From positions 1-9,164 of the forward strand of contig CAYYXP010000249.1 in assembly GCA_964475685.1 (NCBI GenBank): 9,164 nucleotides of DNA. The letters run 5' to 3'. The notes beneath the pieces were generated by a model. That model ran no database searches, had not been told where the DNA came from, and worked only from the letters and a program-made list of their open reading frames with translations. Source of the stretch: CAVVWJ01 sp964475685. GTDB taxonomy: Bacteria; Gemmatimonadota; Gemmatimonadetes; Gemmatimonadales; GWC2-71-9. Position numbers and translations under genes: made by a program. Below, piece by piece: positions 1 to 6,695 of this stretch (positions within the stretch are counted from its first letter, which is position 1; the number at the start of each line of letters is the position of its first letter).

Positions 1-842
1 TCCGCCAGCAGCTCCTGCGCCTCGCGGGTGTACCGCGGGCTGATGTGGGTGAGCGCTAGGCGCCGCACGCCGGCGTCTGCGGCCACCCGCGCGGCCTCCG
101 CAGCCGTCGAGTGCCCCGTTTCCCGCGCCCGCTCCGCCTCGTCACCTCCGAACGTCGCCTCGTGCACCAGCAGGTCGGCGCCGCGCGCCGCCTCCATCAC
201 CAGCGGCGAGGGCCGGGTATCGCCGGTGTAGACCAGCGTCCTCCCCCGCCGCGGCGTGCCCACCAGGTCCGCCGGCGCCACCGTCCGGCCGTCGTCGAGC
301 GGCACCGTCTCGCCCTTGTGCAGCCGCCCCCAGAGCGGGCCCTCGGGCACCCCGAGTTCCGCCGCACGCTCGGGGTTGAACCGGCCGAGCCGGACATGCT
401 CGGCGAGAGCGTACCCGACGGTGTCGGCGCGGTGGTCCGTCTCGAAGACGACGATGTCGTACTCGCCGCGCAACAGCCGGTCACCTGCCCGAACCTCGAC
501 CACCTCGATGGGAAACTTATTGCGCTCGATGCCGAGATTCACCGCCGCGTTGAGCACTCGGCCGGCCCCCTTGGGGCCGTAGAGCGTGACCGGCGCCGTG
601 CGGTCCTGCAGCCCCATCGTCCGGAGCAGGCCGGTGATGCCCAGCATGTGATCGGCGTGGTAGTGGGTGAAGAAGACTTCGGTGAAGGAGAAGCCGACCC
701 CGTACCGCATCATCTGCCGCTGGGTGCCCTCCCCGCAGTCGAAGAGGATCATCTCCCCTTCGCGCTGCACCGACAGCGACGCGACGTTACGGTCGATGGT
801 CGGCGTGGCCGCGCCGGTACCGAGAAAGGTGACGGAGAGCAT
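1..842 (-). CDS. rnz: Ribonuclease Z (tRNA 3'-processing endonuclease), 3' end cut by window edge
   Basis: This is a metallo-beta-lactamase-fold endonuclease that cleaves tRNA precursors after the discriminator base so that CCA can be added; it acts in the cytoplasm. I translated it by hand from ATG at 842 and obtained 280 residues before the window edge. The family is usually about 305-310 residues, so only the C-terminal tip is missing. All seven expected zinc ligands are visible: H60, H62, D64 and H65 in the THYHADH motif, H137 in FETDHR, D208 in YTGDTRP and H266 in LTHISPRY. The tract TVGYALAEHVRLGRFN (141-156) leads into the tRNA-binding exosite arm, as in typical RNase Z. The start lies 6 nt after the mlaD stop, and a GAGGA ribosome-binding site overlaps that stop, so the gene is probably co-transcribed with the mla genes. 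Family assignment is near certain; activity is inferred. Confidence 0.96.
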   Translation of the reverse strand, partial: MLSVTFLGTGAATPTIDRNVASLSVQREGEMILFDCGEGTQRQMMRYGVGFSFTEVFFTHYHADHMLGITGLLRTMGLQDRTAPVTLYGPKGAGRVLNAAVNLGIERNKFPIEVVEVRAGDRLLRGEYDIVVFETDHRADTVGYALAEHVRLGRFNPERAAELGVPEGPLWGRLHKGETVPLDDGRTVAPADLVGTPRRGRTLVYTGDTRPSPLVMEAARGADLLVHEATFGGDEAERARETGHSTAAEAARVAADAGVRRLALTHISPRYTREAQELLA

Positions 843-848
843 GCGTCC

Positions 849-1760
849 TCAGAAGATCTTCACCGTCACCGGCACCTTGCCCGGGTGCTTCTGGAGCTCG
901 TCGAGCAGTTTCTTCATCGACTGCGAGAGGTCCCGCATGTCGTAGTAGAGCCCGCTGTCGGTGGCGAACTTGCCGAGCGTCCCCCGGCCGCGGCTGACGT
1001 CGGCGAGGAGAGTGTCGAGCCGGGCGCCGGTCGTGGTCAGCTGGCTCGTCATGTCCGCGAGGTTGCCGGTGAGGGTGTCGGCCCGCCCGAGCGTGCGGGC
1101 GAGCGCGGGATTGGCCAGCGTGCTGTCCAGCCGCTCGACCACCTTTCGGAGGCTCACCATCGTTCGGGTCAGCTCGGCGCTCGGTCCCGAGGTGGCGTTG
1201 CCGTACATCTCCATCGTCTGCCGGGACGCCTTGAGCGTCCCCTGGAGCGCGGTCATCGTCGCGTAGAGCTCGTCGGCGGTCTTCTGGTTCACGATGGCCT
1301 GCGCACCAAGCAGCACGCTGTCGGCGCGATCGCCGAGCTCCAGGGCCCGGTCGCTGAGACCGGCGGCCTGGGTGCCGAGGATGATCTGGTCCTTCGAGAG
1401 GAGCTGTTCGGCCTGACCCGGCTTGAACTCGACCGCCGCGTCGCCGACGAAGCCGATGGCCACGATGCTGGCGGTGGCGTCCACCCTGGGCGTGATCTTT
1501 TCGGGAAGACTCACCGAGACCAGCACCTTCCCCACGTCCAGCAGGCGGATCGCCTGCACCTTTCCCACCGACACCCCGGAGATGCGGACGAGGGAGCTCA
1601 CCTTGAGGTTGCCGGCGTCGCGGAACTGGATCTTCCAGAACTTGTCCATGTCCGCCCCCGGCGGCCGGCCGCTCAGCCACCCGCTGCCCAGGACGAACAG
1701 CGCGATGGCAACGATCACGAGCGTGCCGACGGAGACTTCCCGCTTATAGCTCAGGTCCAT
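849..1760 (-). CDS. mlaD: MlaD-type MCE-domain lipid transport protein
   Basis: This is the substrate-binding MCE component of an ABC phospholipid transporter, anchored in the inner membrane with its bulk in the periplasm. The 303-residue protein has a short cytoplasmic N-terminus, one hydrophobic segment at about 11-30, and an MCE domain at about 38-115 containing the typical SGVSVGKV turn. A long polar, heptad-like helical region follows from about 130 to 265. The C-terminus keeps the GRGTLGKFATDSGLYYDM stretch that closes many MlaD-like proteins. At 303 residues it is much longer than E. coli MlaD (about 183), which is usual outside Proteobacteria; the helical tail may lengthen the hexameric channel. 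ATG at 1760 lies 7 nt after the mlaF stop. Membership of the MCE family is clear. The transported lipid and the transport direction are not visible. Confidence 0.95.
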   Translation of the reverse strand: MDLSYKREVSVGTLVIVAIALFVLGSGWLSGRPPGADMDKFWKIQFRDAGNLKVSSLVRISGVSVGKVQAIRLLDVGKVLVSVSLPEKITPRVDATASIVAIGFVGDAAVEFKPGQAEQLLSKDQIILGTQAAGLSDRALELGDRADSVLLGAQAIVNQKTADELYATMTALQGTLKASRQTMEMYGNATSGPSAELTRTMVSLRKVVERLDSTLANPALARTLGRADTLTGNLADMTSQLTTTGARLDTLLADVSRGRGTLGKFATDSGLYYDMRDLSQSMKKLLDELQKHPGKVPVTVKIF

Positions 1761-1767
1761 GTCAGGC

Positions 1768-2520
1768 TCATGCCGCGAAAGTGGCGTCGGGGAAGTCGCG
1801 CTCCAGGAACTCCTGGACCGCCGGGTTCCGGGATGCGAGGAACTCTTCCTGGGTCCCCTGCTGAACGATCTTCCCGCCGGTGAGGAGCGCCAGCCGGTCG
1901 GCCACCCGGAACGCGCCGCGCACGTCGTGGGTCACCATCACGCTGGTGACCCCGAGCTCGTTGTCCAGGCGCTTCACGAGGCTGTCGATCACGTCGGCGT
2001 TCACCGGGTCGAGCCCGGAGGTAGGCTCGTCGTAGAGAAGGTACTTGGAGCTTCCGGCGATGGCACGGGCGATGCCCACCCGCTTCCGCATCCCGCCGGA
2101 GAGCTGGGCAGGATACTTGTCCATGGTGTCCACGGCCAGATTCACCAGCTTGAGGCACTCGGCCACCCGGGCCCGGCTGTACTCCTCGTCCCGGTACTTG
2201 GTTCCGTCGGTGATGCCGAGGCGGATGTTTTCGTACACGTCCATCGAATCGAAGAGCGCGCCGTTCTGGAAGACGTAGCCGATCTGGGACCGGAGTGCCG
2301 CCAGCTCGTGGCGCTTGAGCCGGGCCACGTTCTTGTCGTCCACGAAGATTGTGCCCGTGTCCGGCCGGATCAGGCCGATGATGTGCTTGAGCAGCACGCT
2401 CTTCCCCGTGCCCGACGGACCCAGCAGGGCGACCGTCTCACCCTCTTTCACGCTGAAGTCCACACCGTCCAGCACGACCTGCTGGCCGAACCGCTTGGAG
2501 ACGTTGCGCAGCTCGATCAT
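1768..2520 (-). CDS. mlaF: MlaF-type ABC transporter ATPase
   Basis: This is the cytoplasmic ATPase that powers the MlaE/MlaD lipid transporter. The 250-residue protein has every ABC element: Walker A GPSGTGKS (34-41), Q-loop glutamine Q85, signature LSGGM (140-144), Walker B LLYDE with D164 and E165, D-loop SGLD (168-171) and switch histidine H198. The signature continuing as LSGGMRKRVGIARAI and the VNLAV stretch before it resemble the Mla/TGD3 branch. I chose ATG at 2520 although the reading frame stays open upstream to about 3189, because the protein must begin MIELRNVSKRFG and the upstream part is antisense-like filler overlapping mlaE. The start overlaps the mlaE stop as ATGA (2517-2520), and no ribosome-binding site is seen there, so translation is probably coupled to mlaE. 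It is intact with no missing catalytic residues. Confidence 0.97.
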   Translation of the reverse strand: MIELRNVSKRFGQQVVLDGVDFSVKEGETVALLGPSGTGKSVLLKHIIGLIRPDTGTIFVDDKNVARLKRHELAALRSQIGYVFQNGALFDSMDVYENIRLGITDGTKYRDEEYSRARVAECLKLVNLAVDTMDKYPAQLSGGMRKRVGIARAIAGSSKYLLYDEPTSGLDPVNADVIDSLVKRLDNELGVTSVMVTHDVRGAFRVADRLALLTGGKIVQQGTQEEFLASRNPAVQEFLERDFPDATFAA

Positions 2521-3305
2521 TGGTTGAGCAGGATCTTGGTGAGCACGACGTCGAGCAGGAGAATCAGCACCGAGCTGCTCACGACGGCGCCGGTGGTGGA
2601 GCGGCCCACCCCTTCGGCGCCCTGCTTGGTGCTGAAACCCATGTAGCAGGAGATGATGGTGATCGAGCCGGCAAAGAAGAACGCCTTGATCACCGAGAAA
2701 TACGCATCCTGCTCCCGCCAGAAGATCCGGGCGCCGTAGCTGAAATCGTCGTTGGTGATCGGCAGCACCAGTCTCATCGAGAACCAGCCCGAGGCGATCC
2801 CCATCACGTCGGCGAAGATGACCAGCACCGGGATCATCACCAGCCCCGCCACCACGCGCGGAAGGATGAGGTGAGATGAAGGCGACCGGCCCAGGCTCTC
2901 GAGAGCGTCGATCTGTTCGGTGACGCGCATGGTGCCCAGCTCGGCGGCGTAGCGGGCCCCGATCCGGCCGGCCAGGATGAGCCCGGTGAGCACCGGGCCC
3001 AGCTCCAGCACGATCGACTCGACGATCACCCCGGCCAGGTAATAGATGGGGATGGTGCCGGTGAACTGGTACCGGGCCTGGAGCGCCGTTACCGCCCCGG
3101 CAAACCCCGAGATGAGCAGGACGATGAAGAGACTGCCCACCCCGACGTTCCACGCTTCGGTCATGGCGCGGGGAACCCAGATCCGCCACTCGGGGAGGCT
3201 CCGAACGAGGTCGAGGACCAAGAACGACACGCGCCCGACGTGCGACGCCGCGCCCAGCGTCCAGCGACCGATGTTGCGGCGGGGATCGAGGGTTTCCGTG
3301 ACCAT
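2517..3305 (-). CDS. mlaE: MlaE-type lipid ABC transporter permease
   Basis: This is the inner-membrane permease of the Mla/TGD-type transporter; a dimer would pair with MlaF below and MlaD above. The 262 residues match the usual MlaE length. An amphipathic N-terminus is followed by about five hydrophobic segments. The family core is clear: LELGPVLTGLILAGRIGARYAAELGTMRVTEQIDAL at about 107-142, which includes the EQ loop that contacts the ATPase, followed by the VMIPVLVIFADVMG helix. It is the first gene of the operon. ATG at 3305 has a good AGGGGG ribosome-binding site 5 nt upstream. Only 24 bp separate it from the mutY start, so its promoter should lie inside the 5' part of mutY. No MlaA, MlaB or MlaC gene is in the window; lack of MlaC is common in non-proteobacterial versions. 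Confidence 0.95.
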   Translation of the reverse strand: MVTETLDPRRNIGRWTLGAASHVGRVSFLVLDLVRSLPEWRIWVPRAMTEAWNVGVGSLFIVLLISGFAGAVTALQARYQFTGTIPIYYLAGVIVESIVLELGPVLTGLILAGRIGARYAAELGTMRVTEQIDALESLGRSPSSHLILPRVVAGLVMIPVLVIFADVMGIASGWFSMRLVLPITNDDFSYGARIFWREQDAYFSVIKAFFFAGSITIISCYMGFSTKQGAEGVGRSTTGAVVSSSVLILLLDVVLTKILLNQ

Positions 3306-3310
3306 AAAGA

Positions 3311-3316
3311 CCCCCT
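3311..3316 (-). promoter_or_regulatory. Ribosome-binding site of mlaE
   Basis: Read on the minus strand, AGGGGG lies 5 nt before the mlaE ATG at 3305 and is the best Shine-Dalgarno-like element in this junction. It supports the chosen start and implies a transcript leader that begins inside the opposing mutY coding sequence. Confidence 0.65.
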
Positions 3317-3321
3317 ATCTT
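3316..3321 (+). promoter_or_regulatory. Possible -10 element for mutY, implying a leaderless transcript
   Basis: TATCTT lies 8 nt before the mutY ATG at 3330, so transcription would begin about at the start codon. The 8 nt between are pyrimidine-rich and carry no Shine-Dalgarno sequence. The hexamer TTTCCG, 17 bp upstream of it, is a poor -35 match. This is inference from one weak hexamer and its spacing. Confidence 0.3.
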
Positions 3322-3329
3322 CGCCCTGC

Positions 3330-4076
3330 ATGGCAGGTAAGTCTACCCCTCGACTCCCGATAGCCTTGTCGCGGGCGCCCGACTTCCGGCGCCGCCTCCT
3401 CCGCTGGTTCCGGCGGCACGGCCGCGACCTCCCGTGGCGTCGCACCCGCGACCCCTACCACGTCATCGTCTCGGAGTTCATGCTCCAGCAGACCCCGGTC
3501 TCCCGGGTCGAGGCGTACTACGAGCGCTTCCTCGACCGCTATCCGTCGGTGGGGTCGCTCGCCGCCGCGCCGCCCGCGGCGGTGCGGGAGAGCTGGGAGG
3601 GGCTGGGATACTACCGGCGGGCGGCCAACCTTCACCTGCTGGCGCGACGGGTGGTGGCGGAACACAAGGGCGTGATCCCGGCCGACCCGGCGATCCTCCT
3701 CGGCCTGCCGGGCGTCGGCAGGTACACCGCAGGGGCGGTGGCGAGCTTCGCCTACGAACGGTCCACGCCGGCGGTGGACACGAACGTAGGCCGGGTGCTC
3801 CGGCGGGCGTTCCATCCGCGCCTGCGGAAGCGCGGAGCGGAACGGCGGCTCTGGGCGACGGGCGCGGCGCTGGTTCCCCGACAGGGGAAGCGGGCATGGG
3901 AGTTCAACCAGGCGATCATGGAGCTTGGCGCGCTGATCTGCACGGCCCGAGTGGCGAGGTGCGGGGAGTGTCCCGTGCGCGCCGTGTGCGCGACCGGATG
4001 CGCGAAGACTGCGGCAGTGGGAGACGATCGCCCCGGGCTGCACACAGCACCGCAACCGAGCAGAAGGCGCTGCTAG
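3330..4076 (+). CDS. mutY: MutY-type adenine DNA glycosylase lacking the C-terminal domain
   Basis: Base-excision repair glycosylase of the helix-hairpin-helix/iron-sulfur superfamily, expected to remove adenine mispaired with 8-oxoguanine. In the 248 residues from ATG 3330, the opening DLPWRRTRDPYHV is followed by SEFMLQQTPV with the catalytic glutamate E49. The hairpin LPGVGRYTAGAV (126-137) and catalytic aspartate D150 in VDTNVGRVL come next. The [4Fe-4S] ligands C204, C211, C214 and C220 have the family spacing C-x6-C-x2-C-x5-C. Only 28 residues follow the cluster, whereas E. coli MutY (about 350) carries a NUDIX-like domain there that reads 8-oxoguanine. The FAY and VDTNV motifs resemble the actinobacterial-type branch. 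The frame is open upstream to 3240, but that would overlap mlaE by 66 nt and gives no family-like sequence. Its stop shares CTAG with the convergent gene. Related specificities, such as mismatch thymine removal, cannot be excluded. Confidence 0.93.
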   Translation: MAGKSTPRLPIALSRAPDFRRRLLRWFRRHGRDLPWRRTRDPYHVIVSEFMLQQTPVSRVEAYYERFLDRYPSVGSLAAAPPAAVRESWEGLGYYRRAANLHLLARRVVAEHKGVIPADPAILLGLPGVGRYTAGAVASFAYERSTPAVDTNVGRVLRRAFHPRLRKRGAERRLWATGAALVPRQGKRAWEFNQAIMELGALICTARVARCGECPVRAVCATGCAKTAAVGDDRPGLHTAPQPSRRRC

Positions 4077-4531
4077 CGGACCAGCGCCCCCGCCACCAGC
4101 GCCACCAGCGCCAGCGCTCCCGCAATCGACGAGACCAGCTTCTGCCGCTGCCGGAGCTCATCGAAGTACGCCGCCCCCGGGCCCGACGGGTCGAGCCGCG
4201 CGAGCTTGGCCGAGGTCGGCAGCGCCACCATCAGGGCCACCAGCGCCCCCACCAGCCCGGCACCCTGCATGACCACGAGCGGCAGGCTGAACCCCGTCAA
4301 CTCGCCCATCCGCGCCGACACCGAAAAGGTCAGGATCAACCCGGAGAGTACGGTCAGGAGGGCGCCGGGGGCGATGACCATCTTGTGCATCGCCGCCTGA
4401 CTCCGGACCACGGCGCCGAGGCCCGCCCGGTCCTCGCGCTTGCTCGCGATGCCCGCGATCATGGCAGCGAACCCGCCACCCAGCCACATGGTGAACCCGA
4501 GCAGATGTACGAAGAGCCAGAATCGGATCAT
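4073..4531 (-). CDS. Small four-helix membrane protein, DUF2269/CopD-like
   Basis: This is a 152-residue integral membrane protein with no established function. Four hydrophobic segments are visible at about 3-28, 50-72, 83-105 and 133-151, with a charged loop at 108-131 (LARLDPSGPGAAYFDELRQRQK). H9 and W16 in the first helix (HLLGFTMWLGGG) and H49 just before IAPGALLTVLSGL resemble the pattern of DUF2269 and CopD-like proteins, in which membrane histidines may bind haem or metal; metal binding here is inference. ATG at 4531 overlaps the stop of the DUF2203 gene as ATGA, which suggests translational coupling. It is the last gene of the nadE unit and ends inside the mutY stop. The reading frame runs upstream to 4858, but that part is the shadow of the DUF2203 gene. 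Family placement is moderate. Confidence 0.82.
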   Translation of the reverse strand: MIRFWLFVHLLGFTMWLGGGFAAMIAGIASKREDRAGLGAVVRSQAAMHKMVIAPGALLTVLSGLILTFSVSARMGELTGFSLPLVVMQGAGLVGALVALMVALPTSAKLARLDPSGPGAAYFDELRQRQKLVSSIAGALALVALVAGALVR

Positions 4532-4953
4532 GAGGTCGTCGCAGAGAGGATGGCGCCGTCGATCGGCTGGCGACCGGAAAAACCGGAGTCGACCTCGTGC
4601 CAATGAGTGATGCGGTCCTCGCCGAGCCGCCAGCAGAGGAAGATCGGGCGATCGTCCCTCAGCGAGTAGAAGTCCACCAGTCCGGCCTCGAACCCCTTGA
4701 AGACACAGCCCACCGCCTCCAGCTCCTGCAGATAGCCGTTGATCCGCTGGGCGTGGACGCCGACTTCCTCGCGGGCCGCGACCAGCTCCCGGGTCTCTCC
4801 CCAGTCGGCGCGGGCGCCCCCGGTGAGGATCTCGAACCGCCCCACGGCCTCGCGCCAAGCGGGGTACTCCACCGTCAGGTCCTGCACGATACGCAGTACG
4901 AGCGGCAGCGTCCGCTCGGCCTCCTGCAGGGTGAAGAGCTTGAACTGATGCAC
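4528..4953 (-). CDS. DUF2203 family protein
   Basis: This is a small soluble protein of unknown function, 141 residues. It has the two ends that define DUF2203: an N-terminal helix starting FTLQEAERTLPLVLRIV, and a C-terminal block reading GCVFKGFEAGLVDFYSLRD (about 87-105), then FLCWRLGEDRITHWHEVDSG and FSGRQPID. The dense set of conserved Cys, Trp, His and Asp residues in that block suggests ligand or metal binding, but no activity is known to me. The start is GTG at 4953, preceded by a strong GGGGAGGG ribosome-binding site. That site is made by the last codons of the CBS gene, whose stop is 1 nt away. The stop overlaps the next start by 4 nt. No signal peptide or membrane segment is seen. 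Confidence 0.9.
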   Translation of the reverse strand: MHQFKLFTLQEAERTLPLVLRIVQDLTVEYPAWREAVGRFEILTGGARADWGETRELVAAREEVGVHAQRINGYLQELEAVGCVFKGFEAGLVDFYSLRDDRPIFLCWRLGEDRITHWHEVDSGFSGRQPIDGAILSATTS

Positions 4954-4954
4954 G

Positions 4955-5365
4955 CTACCCTCCCCAGACTATCTCGACACCTTCGATCTGCTCCGGATGA
5001 CTGATGAAGCCGATGACCTGGCCCTGGTCGTCCAACACCGTGATCGTCGGCCGCAGGTGGGAGTCGCCCGGATCGAGATCCATGCGGACCCGGAAGCCGG
5101 TGAGGTCCTGGTCCGCCTTGATGACGGGGGTACCGGTGCGCATGAGCTGGTCGGCGCGGGTGTGCCAGGGATGCTTTCCCTCGGCGAGGCAACGGGTGAC
5201 GAGGTCGCGGTCGCTGAGCGTGCCGAGGAAGCGCCGGGTGCGGTGGTCGTCCACCACGGGAACGACGGAGATGTTGCGGCTCTTGAGCATGATCGCCACC
5301 TCGCTGGCCATCGCGCCGGCCACCGCGACGTGGGGATCGGACACCATCGCTTCAGAGGCTTTCAT
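4955..5365 (-). CDS. CBS-domain protein (stand-alone pair)
   Basis: This 136-residue cytoplasmic protein consists of two CBS motifs and nothing else: one at about 3-62 (VVPVVDDHRTRRFLGTLSDRDLVTR) and one at about 69-128 (LMRTGTPVIKADQ through TVLDDQGQVIGFIS). Such Bateman modules usually bind adenosine nucleotides such as AMP, ATP or NAD and regulate a partner. The SDRD motif at the end of the first CBS, with its aspartates, is the typical ribose-contact position. The second repeat has a polar insertion (RMDLDPGDSHLRP) before its core strand. The partner is unknown; its place behind nadE makes adenylate or NAD sensing an attractive guess only. ATG at 5365 follows the patatin gene after 32 nt, the largest gap in this unit. 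Confidence 0.9.
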   Translation of the reverse strand: MKASEAMVSDPHVAVAGAMASEVAIMLKSRNISVVPVVDDHRTRRFLGTLSDRDLVTRCLAEGKHPWHTRADQLMRTGTPVIKADQDLTGFRVRMDLDPGDSHLRPTITVLDDQGQVIGFISHPEQIEGVEIVWGG

Positions 5366-5397
5366 AGTCGCTCAATCTGCTCCGAACCCCGAGTCGG

Positions 5398-6231
5398 TCA
5401 AGTGCGCGCGGCCGAACGGGCCAATGCCTCGCGCGTGGCGCGGTAACCCTGCTCCGCGTACTCCCGCATGCGCTCCACCCTGAAGGTAGCGTACCGCTCG
5501 ACCGCCGGCCGCACGTACGTGAGCGGGGGCCGCCCCGCCTCCGCGCGCCAGCGGGCGAGCTGCTCCTGAGTGTGCGCCGCCATGAGGGTCCCCACCGCCT
5601 CATCGTGCGCCCGCACCAGCGGAGGCGCGGCTGGCGGGGCCGACAGCGACGCCTCGAACCCCGGTCCCACGTCCACCGCCACCACAGGCTCGTTCCCCAT
5701 GTGGGCGGCGGCCTCGAGCGGAAGCACGCCGCGGAGCCCGCCGTCTCCGCATCGCCGGCCGTCGAGCAGGACCGGCGGATAATAGAGAGGAAGGGCGGTG
5801 GTGGCGGCCAGCACGTCCTGGAGCGGGGCATCCCGGCCGCCCGCGCCATAGAGCAGCAGCTCCCCGCTGTCGAGATCGGTCACGCTCACGGTCAATGGAA
5901 TCTGGAGATCGGCGAACCGGCGGGCGGGAACGATGGCCTCGAGCGCGCGGCGAAAGGGCGCCTGCCGCATCAGCGACCGGGCGAAGAGCCCGCGGAAGAT
6001 CGCCAGCGGGTCGCGCGAGATCCCCCGCGCCCCGACCTCGGTCAACCGGTCGAGCAGCTCGTCTCCCGCGATCCCGCTGGCGAGCCCCGCCGCGATCACC
6101 GCCCCCATCGAGGTCGCCACGAACCTCACCGGCGTGAGCCCGCCCTCCTTCAGCGCACGGACGGCGCCGATGTGGGCGGCGGCCTTGGCCCCGCCACCGC
6201 TCAGCACCACCGTCACAGCACGAACGCTCAC
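5398..6231 (-). CDS. Patatin-like phospholipase/acyl hydrolase
   Basis: This is a serine hydrolase of the patatin/RssA-like family, expected to cleave acyl esters of lipids. The 277 residues carry the oxyanion loop SGGGAKAAAHIGA (11-23), the nucleophile S41 in VATSMGAVIAAG, and the dyad aspartate D163 in CGDGGLRGVLP. The usual G-x-S-x-G is A-x-S-x-G here: codon 39 is GCG. From 240 on there is a charged helical C-terminus. No signal peptide or membrane segment is seen, so it is probably cytoplasmic or membrane-peripheral. The start is GTG at 6231, which overlaps the stop of the thioesterase gene as GTGA. No later start leaves the first strand (VTVVLSGGG) intact. The substrate cannot be read from the sequence. 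Confidence 0.92.
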   Translation of the reverse strand: MSVRAVTVVLSGGGAKAAAHIGAVRALKEGGLTPVRFVATSMGAVIAAGLASGIAGDELLDRLTEVGARGISRDPLAIFRGLFARSLMRQAPFRRALEAIVPARRFADLQIPLTVSVTDLDSGELLLYGAGGRDAPLQDVLAATTALPLYYPPVLLDGRRCGDGGLRGVLPLEAAAHMGNEPVVAVDVGPGFEASLSAPPAAPPLVRAHDEAVGTLMAAHTQEQLARWRAEAGRPPLTYVRPAVERYATFRVERMREYAEQGYRATREALARSAART

Positions 6232-6695
6232 GCCCGTTTCCGGCTCCGGCGATGGGCCTCGGCGCGCGCGTAGCGGGCCTTCTCCTCTTCGGTCCCCGGG
6301 ATGAGCCGGGGCACCCGCGTGGGCTTTCCTTCATCGTCAATGGCCACAAAGACGACGTGGGCGGTGTGGGTGTGCCGCCGCTCGCCGGTGCTCACCCGTT
6401 CCGAGTACACCTCGACGGCGATGTCCATCGAGGAATTCCCGACGTAGTCCACCGTCGCGGCGCAGGTAACGAGCGCGCCCACCGGTATCCGTTCGCGAAA
6501 GTCCACCCGGTCGATGCTCGCGGTCACCGCCCGGCCTCCCGCGTGCCGGATGGCAGCCACCGCCGCTGCCTGGTCCACCAGCGCCATCAGGTTGCCCCCG
6601 AAGAGATCTCCGAGGACGTTCTGCATGTGGGGCATGACGATGGTGGTGAGCGTGCCGACGGAGTACGACATCGGGCGGGATTCGGGAAGTGGCAT
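6228..6695 (-). CDS. Hotdog-fold acyl-CoA thioesterase (YciA/BFIT-like)
   Basis: This enzyme hydrolyses acyl-CoA to free acid and CoA in the cytoplasm. The 155-residue protein is a single hotdog domain. The hallmark helix region is present: MPHMQNVLGDLFGGNLMALVDQAAAVAAIRHAG at about 21-53, with N26, the FGG turn at 32-34 and D41. It is followed by strand sequences VTASIDRVDFRERIPVG and HTHTAHVVFVAIDDEGKP, and an Arg-rich tail. This matches the YciA and BFIT/ACOT group, which often accept broad or medium-to-long chains. I prefer ATG at 6695 over the TTG at 6698: the ATG shares one base with the nadE stop (TGATG) and sits 7 nt after a GGTGG ribosome-binding site. M9 (MSYSV) is a possible later start. 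Its stop overlaps the patatin start. Confidence 0.92.
   Translation of the reverse strand: MPLPESRPMSYSVGTLTTIVMPHMQNVLGDLFGGNLMALVDQAAAVAAIRHAGGRAVTASIDRVDFRERIPVGALVTCAATVDYVGNSSMDIAVEVYSERVSTGERRHTHTAHVVFVAIDDEGKPTRVPRLIPGTEEEKARYARAEAHRRSRKRA

Noticed and set aside
111..1883. A 590-codon open frame on the plus strand opposite rnz, mlaD and the end of mlaF
   Set aside because: It crosses three well-supported minus-strand genes. Its product is rich in Arg, His, Gly, Pro and Val with no motif, as expected for the antisense frame of GC-rich codons that rarely form stops.
1768..3189. A 473-codon version of the mlaF frame
   Set aside because: The part above 2520 is out-of-frame mlaE sequence. 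The ABC ATPase begins naturally at ATG 2520, which overlaps the mlaE stop.
3240..3329. An earlier mutY start giving 30 more residues
   Set aside because: It would overlap mlaE coding sequence by 66 nt and adds residues without resemblance to MutY; ATG 3330 is the natural start.
4087..4112. Repeated CCACCAGCG-like triplets
   Set aside because: These encode the Ala/Leu/Val-rich last membrane helix of the DUF2269-like protein; simple codon repetition explains them.
3434..4606. A 390-codon plus-strand open frame over mutY and the two genes after it
   Set aside because: It lies in a shifted frame of mutY, then antisense to the membrane and DUF2203 genes. It has no domain and its composition is low in hydrophobic residues.
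5572..6273. A plus-strand open frame of 233 codons opposite the patatin-like gene
   Set aside because: It is an antisense shadow of a gene with intact catalytic motifs, and its product is Arg/His/Pro-rich without domains.
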